From an uncultured Vampirovibrio sp. (GTDB lineage: Bacteria > Cyanobacteriota > Vampirovibrionia > Gastranaerophilales > Gastranaerophilaceae): 64,000 nt of DNA. The position numbers and the translations under genes were made by a program. Where the stretch lies: NCBI GenBank assembly GCA_910583725.1, contig CAJTXZ010000008.1, positions 36,976 to 100,975 of the forward strand. The letters run 5' to 3'. The first letter of the stretch is position 1; each line of letters begins with the position of its first letter. A model generated the notes under the pieces. That model searched no databases. It saw nothing but the letters and a program-made list of their open reading frames with translations, and was not told the origin of the DNA. Positions 61,459-64,000 of this stretch are shown piece by piece.

Positions 61459-62115
61459 TTATTCAGCGTCTTTTGCGTCTGCTTCCTCTTCAAGGATATC
61501 TGCAACCACATCTATAACATCCGCAATTGTTTCAGGGTCAATGTCTTCTCTGGTAACAACTTCTTCTTCGTTGGGTATTTCACGGAATTTGGCATCTATT
61601 GCTTCGGAATCTTCTTTATCTGAAACTTTTGAGTCGGCATATTCGATATTTATTGTTGCTGTTGTTTCAGAGTTTACTTTTGCTAATTCGTTTGCAAGAA
61701 TTTTTGCGTTGTCTGCTTTTTCGTTTTTATAGATTGCACGTACGGCATGTGTTATACCTACTGCCGCAGCTGTTAATAAGCCGCCAATTGCACCTTTTTT
61801 TGCGATTGATTTAAAGTCCATTTTTCCGTTTTTAATGAAGTTTTCAGCTTTATGCAGACTGTCTTTAATATTATTCTTGACAATGTCAACCATTTCCTTG
61901 GTGCCTAAATTTTTTATTGTGCAGTTTTGTTCTTTGATAGCTGCATTGGCCTTAGCAATATTTAAGGAATCAGGGTTTGAAAGAATTCTCTTTTGATTTA
62001 TTGCTTCCGCTGCGCCGTTTACTGCTGCGCCTATTGCAAATGCTGCTGCACCTGTTAAAGCTGCTCTTTTAAATTGCTCCTGTCTGTTTTGGTTATTGAT
62101 TGAGATTCCTGACAT
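61459..62115 (-). CDS. Hypothetical protein with two hydrophobic helices
   Basis: From ATG 62115 (GGAG 10 bp upstream) the product is 218 residues. It begins MSGISINNQNRQEQFKRAAL, has an alanine/glycine-rich helix (about 18-36, GAAAFAIGAAVNGAAEA) and a second at about 105-125 (GAIGGLLTAAAVGITHA), then an acidic C-terminus rich in Glu, Asp and Thr. The repeated Gly/Ala helices look like membrane-inserting glycine-zipper segments. No family is recognised; the N-terminal style (ISINN) recalls the other lineage-type proteins here. It is monocistronic with its own terminator. Confidence 0.72.
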   Translation of the reverse strand: MSGISINNQNRQEQFKRAALTGAAAFAIGAAVNGAAEAINQKRILSNPDSLNIAKANAAIKEQNCTIKNLGTKEMVDIVKNNIKDSLHKAENFIKNGKMDFKSIAKKGAIGGLLTAAAVGITHAVRAIYKNEKADNAKILANELAKVNSETTATINIEYADSKVSDKEDSEAIDAKFREIPNEEEVVTREDIDPETIADVIDVVADILEEEADAKDAE

Positions 62116-62370
62116 AGTATTTTTTCTCCATTTTTTATTTAATTGTAACATTATAAAACTTGTGAAGAAATAAAATTGCCATCATGGGCAAAATTTTTAA
62201 TGAAATTTTACAAATCTTCATATTTTATTTACAGAAAAGCGGCAAAGTCCATATAAAATGCAGGTATGTGCTTTTTGCAATAATTTATCTGCCGTTTAAG
62301 CTTTGTTCCAAAGCGCATTAGAAGTATTTGTCCTTAAAAAAGCTTTTATTGCAAGGAAAAGTTTACAAAA

Positions 62371-62394
62371 TAAAAAGTGCGGCTTGTACCGCAC
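62371..62394 (-). terminator. Minus-strand terminator-like hairpin
   Basis: GTGCGG/CCGCAC 6-bp stem (62377-62382 with 62389-62394) followed on the minus strand by TTTTTATTTT. It lies 170 bp after the small minus-strand frame ending at 62564. Confidence 0.6.
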
Positions 62395-62563
62395 ATGTCA
62401 TAAAATAAGCATAATTTACAACTGAAAGAAAACTTGTTTTAAAATAAGATAGTCAAAAAATGAGAATTATCCTAAGTTAAAAATTTTACCCTGATTTTAC
62501 AGTATATCAGGTCTGTAATGTGAATCAGCGGATATCTGCAGGCTTTGCACCTGTTTAACCATA

Positions 62564-62716
62564 TTAGCTGATATTTATTTTTTGATGTTTATTGGATGAA
62601 GCAGATAACTTTGTATTTATTTTAGAACCTTCAGACTTCATTAAAACCTGCAATGCCTGATTAAATATTGCGCCGTCTTTTTTAAAACCTGTTTGTTGTT
62701 TATTGACTTCTTCCAT
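62564..62716 (-). CDS. Possible 50-residue protein
   Basis: An ATG at 62716 opens 50 codons to a TAA at 62564. The product is hydrophilic and basic: MEEVNKQQTGFKKDGAIF at the start, then an amphipathic helix FNQALQVLMKSEG and a Ser/Lys/Asn-rich end. No strong ribosome binding site is seen. A minus-strand terminator lies downstream, which supports transcription on this strand. Family unknown. The remaining parts of the 62152-62900 gap show nothing else. Confidence 0.4.
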   Translation of the reverse strand: MEEVNKQQTGFKKDGAIFNQALQVLMKSEGSKINTKLSASSNKHQKINIS

Positions 62717-62900
62717 TTTAATAAAGTTTTTTGCAAAGTCATAATTTCATAAATTTGCAAAAATTTAACAAAACTTTACAAATATATGGCATTTGCTATT
62801 ATTTAGTGTTAATTCTTGTTAACATTGAGCTGAACTCTGCGCAATTTTTATTATTTAGTTATTTTTATATAGTTGTGGAGTTTAATATAAAGAAAAAATA

Positions 62901-63434
62901 GTGAAGATTTCAAATAATAATACAACCTTTGGTTTGGCTAACAATCATATACAATCTAAAAACAATCAGCCCAGTTTTGGTGCTTTAAGGGCTGATGCAG
63001 CTGATATGTTTATGAAAAAGGCCGGAAAAAGTCTTGATGATAAGGGTAAAAACATTGTTGCTGAGGCGATTCAGACGCTTGCTAAAAATATTAGCGAATC
63101 ATTTATTGATATTGGGACAGGAAAATCAAAGGTTATAAAGAAAAGCCCTTTTGGGAAGGTTCAAATAAGTGCAACGCCTGCGGTTAATGATGTTTTAACG
63201 ATAATAGATGCGCATGCGGTTGATAATCAGATTAAACCTGTGCCTTTTGGGAAAATTCTCGGGTTTGAGCAGGATGGTTCAAATGTTTTTGTAAAAATGA
63301 GCGACAGGTTATCTGATACTCAAAATGGTGCTAAAAAGCTTTCTGTACAGGATTTTGTAAAACAATTAACTGAGCTTGTTAATTATAAAGAAAAAACAGC
63401 TGCAAAAGAGACGGCAAACAAAAAAAATAATTAA
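62901..63434 (+). CDS. Lineage-type protein with FGALR leader; 3' end at an A8 tract
   Basis: From GTG 62901 (weak ribosome site) the frame gives 177 residues: MKISNNNTTFGL, then QPSFGALRADAADMF at about 24-37, an amphipathic helix, and a beta-rich middle (SKVIKKSPFGKVQIS, KPVPFGKILGFEQDG) that looks like an internal PFGK repeat. The frame stops just after an A8 run (63420-63427). With one A fewer, reading would continue 45 residues to a stop at 63570 with a protein-like helix (FLEKAVIEGEIEKIEKLAQ). Either the long form is made by slippage, or the gene is decayed. Function unknown; no known domain. Confidence 0.7.
   Translation: MKISNNNTTFGLANNHIQSKNNQPSFGALRADAADMFMKKAGKSLDDKGKNIVAEAIQTLAKNISESFIDIGTGKSKVIKKSPFGKVQISATPAVNDVLTIIDAHAVDNQIKPVPFGKILGFEQDGSNVFVKMSDRLSDTQNGAKKLSVQDFVKQLTELVNYKEKTAAKETANKKNN
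62964..63010 (+). repeat. 47-bp direct repeat, copy 1
   Basis: Identical to 63954-64000, where the window ends, so the true repeat may be longer. It encodes the NQPSFGALRADAADM part of the leader of the gene at 62901. Confidence 0.9.
63420..63427 (+). other. A8 homopolymer tract at a frame break
   Basis: Eight A residues come just before the stop of the gene at 62901. One base less opens the frame to 63570. Confidence 0.6.
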
Positions 63435-63877
63435 AACAGTTGATGGGGATTTTTTGGAAAAAGCAGTAATTGAAGGTGAAATAGAAAAGATTGAAAAGCT
63501 TGCCCAGACAAAACGTCAGGCTGCACTGGCCGCTTTGCCTTCTGCGTGCAGGCGCCGCCAGAGGTATTAATTTTAAGCAACGGCCGATATTTAGCTTTTT
63601 AAATAAGTGCTTATGCATTGAAAAATAGGCTAAGTGCATATTTTATTCTGTTTTGGGCGGTTTCATTGAATTAATAAAATTGGCTGTAATCTTAAGATAT
63701 AAAAACAAAAGATGTCTAAAAAAGTGTTTTTTGTGAATAGCCTTGTGTATATTAAAGTTTTCATCAGGTAAATTAGAAAAATATAAAGATTTGTAAATAC
63801 ATTTTTAAATTTAGGCAATTTTTATAATTCATAGGATTTAACACATTATGAAAATGAACGAAAGGAAGTTATAAAAA

Positions 63878-64000
63878 ATGCAAATTAGCAACAATTTTAC
63901 ACAGGTTTCAAGCAATCAAAGATTAAACAGCCTCGGGGGGGGGGGGGGTAAAAAATCAGCCCAGTTTTGGTGCTTTAAGGGCTGATGCAGCTGATATGTT
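63878..64000 (+). CDS. Start of a second paralogue, out of frame at a G14 tract (partial)
   Basis: ATG 63878 with AAAGGAAG about 10 bp upstream opens MQISNNFTQVSSNQRLNSL, then a run of glycines from 14 G residues, then KKSAQFWCFKG and a TGA at 63983. The following 47 bp are identical to the FGALRADAADM-coding segment of the neighbour gene, but in another frame. With 13 or 16 G residues the frame would read GGGGVKNQPSFGALRADAADM. So this is a paralogue switched off at the tract, or an error. It runs off the window. Confidence 0.6.
63935..63948 (+). other. G14 homopolymer tract
   Basis: Fourteen consecutive G residues in very AT-rich DNA, inside a reading frame 19 codons after its ATG. A slippage-prone tract of the contingency-locus type, or a sequencing/assembly artefact. 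Confidence 0.85.
63954..64000 (+). repeat. 47-bp direct repeat, copy 2
   Basis: Identical to 62964-63010, 990 bp upstream; truncated by the window end. It starts 5 bp after the G14 tract. Confidence 0.9.

Noticed and set aside
62230..62370. Possible third, decayed copy of the hairpin element (TATTGCAAGGAAAAG near 62348)
   Set aside because: Only the right flank is similar; no paired arms or core sequence could be found.
1..64000. tRNA genes and CRISPR arrays
   Set aside because: I read the gaps for T-arm sequences (GGTTCGAATCC type) and for regularly spaced repeats and found none.
1..64000. Prophage or integrative element
   Set aside because: No integrase, capsid, portal, terminase, relaxase or transposase frame is seen; the XRE genes alone are not enough.

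Overview
The window is low-GC chromosomal DNA from a Gram-negative-type bacterium, most likely a non-photosynthetic relative of Cyanobacteria (Melainabacteria/Vampirovibrionia, probably gut Gastranaerophilales). This assignment is inference. It rests on a DUF561/Ycf23 protein, otherwise typical of cyanobacteria and plastids, a Ycf63/MlaE-type permease, an MsbA-like exporter and DAP-type peptidoglycan genes (outer membrane), and several small proteins that begin with a leader of the type M-x-I-x-N...F-x-ALR. There are no tRNA or rRNA genes, CRISPR arrays, recognisable transposases or prophage genes.

Layout. 1-5.3 kb: ribosomal protein L28, an EF-hand/coiled-coil protein, and a minus-strand operon of a HEAT-repeat protein, QueC, DUF366 and a SPOR protein. 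5.4-8.5 kb: dnaG-rpoD. 8.6-14.4 kb: a membrane protein, a response regulator with HD-GYP output, a ThiF-like enzyme and a GT-C-like membrane protein. 14.5-15.6 kb: pheS. 15.7-20.6 kb: rpmF-plsX-fabH-fabD-fabG plus an ankyrin protein. 21.2-24 kb: leuD-leuB-amino acid racemase-TonB-like protein. 24-30.8 kb: a three-fold repeated membrane protein, an uncharacterised operon (HAD phosphatase, class III aminotransferase, alpha/beta hydrolase, two membrane proteins) and a short HtrA-like protease. 30.8-39.9 kb: DUF561, a frameshifted GNAT protein, a GT2-like protein, MlaE, a histidine kinase, an MsbA-like exporter and a Nudix enzyme. 39.9-46.3 kb: purS-purQ-purL-purM and a purN-purD fusion. 47.3-48.4 kb: rpsF-ssb-rpsR. 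49-51.3 kb: dapF and a DUF4127 protein. 51.4-59.1 kb: murF-mraY-murD-ftsW-murG-folC. 59.4-61.3 kb: XRE regulators (one dead), dut and coaX. 61.4-64 kb: lineage-type small proteins, including two tandem paralogues with homopolymer-tract frameshifts.

Most genes are housekeeping and form pathway blocks: fatty acid/phospholipid initiation, purine synthesis from PRA to AIR, lysine/DAP and peptidoglycan synthesis, and replication/transcription initiation. The unusual material lies between and beside them. (i) A roughly 110-bp repeat occurs twice (37.3 and 59.2 kb): a long hairpin whose outer arms differ completely between copies yet stay perfectly complementary, with a conserved apical stem-loop. 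(ii) Two tandem paralogues at the right edge carry an A8 and a G14 tract exactly where their reading frames break, and share an exact 47-bp duplicate. (iii) There are two intergenic candidates for structured or small RNAs (about 46.8-47.04 kb and 36.9-37.05 kb). (iv) Several proteins have odd architecture: the PurN-PurD fusion with an in-frame insertion, an L32 with a 60-residue charged tail, an FtsW with an RGG-like N-terminal tail, and an alpha/beta hydrolase with a cysteine at the nucleophile position.
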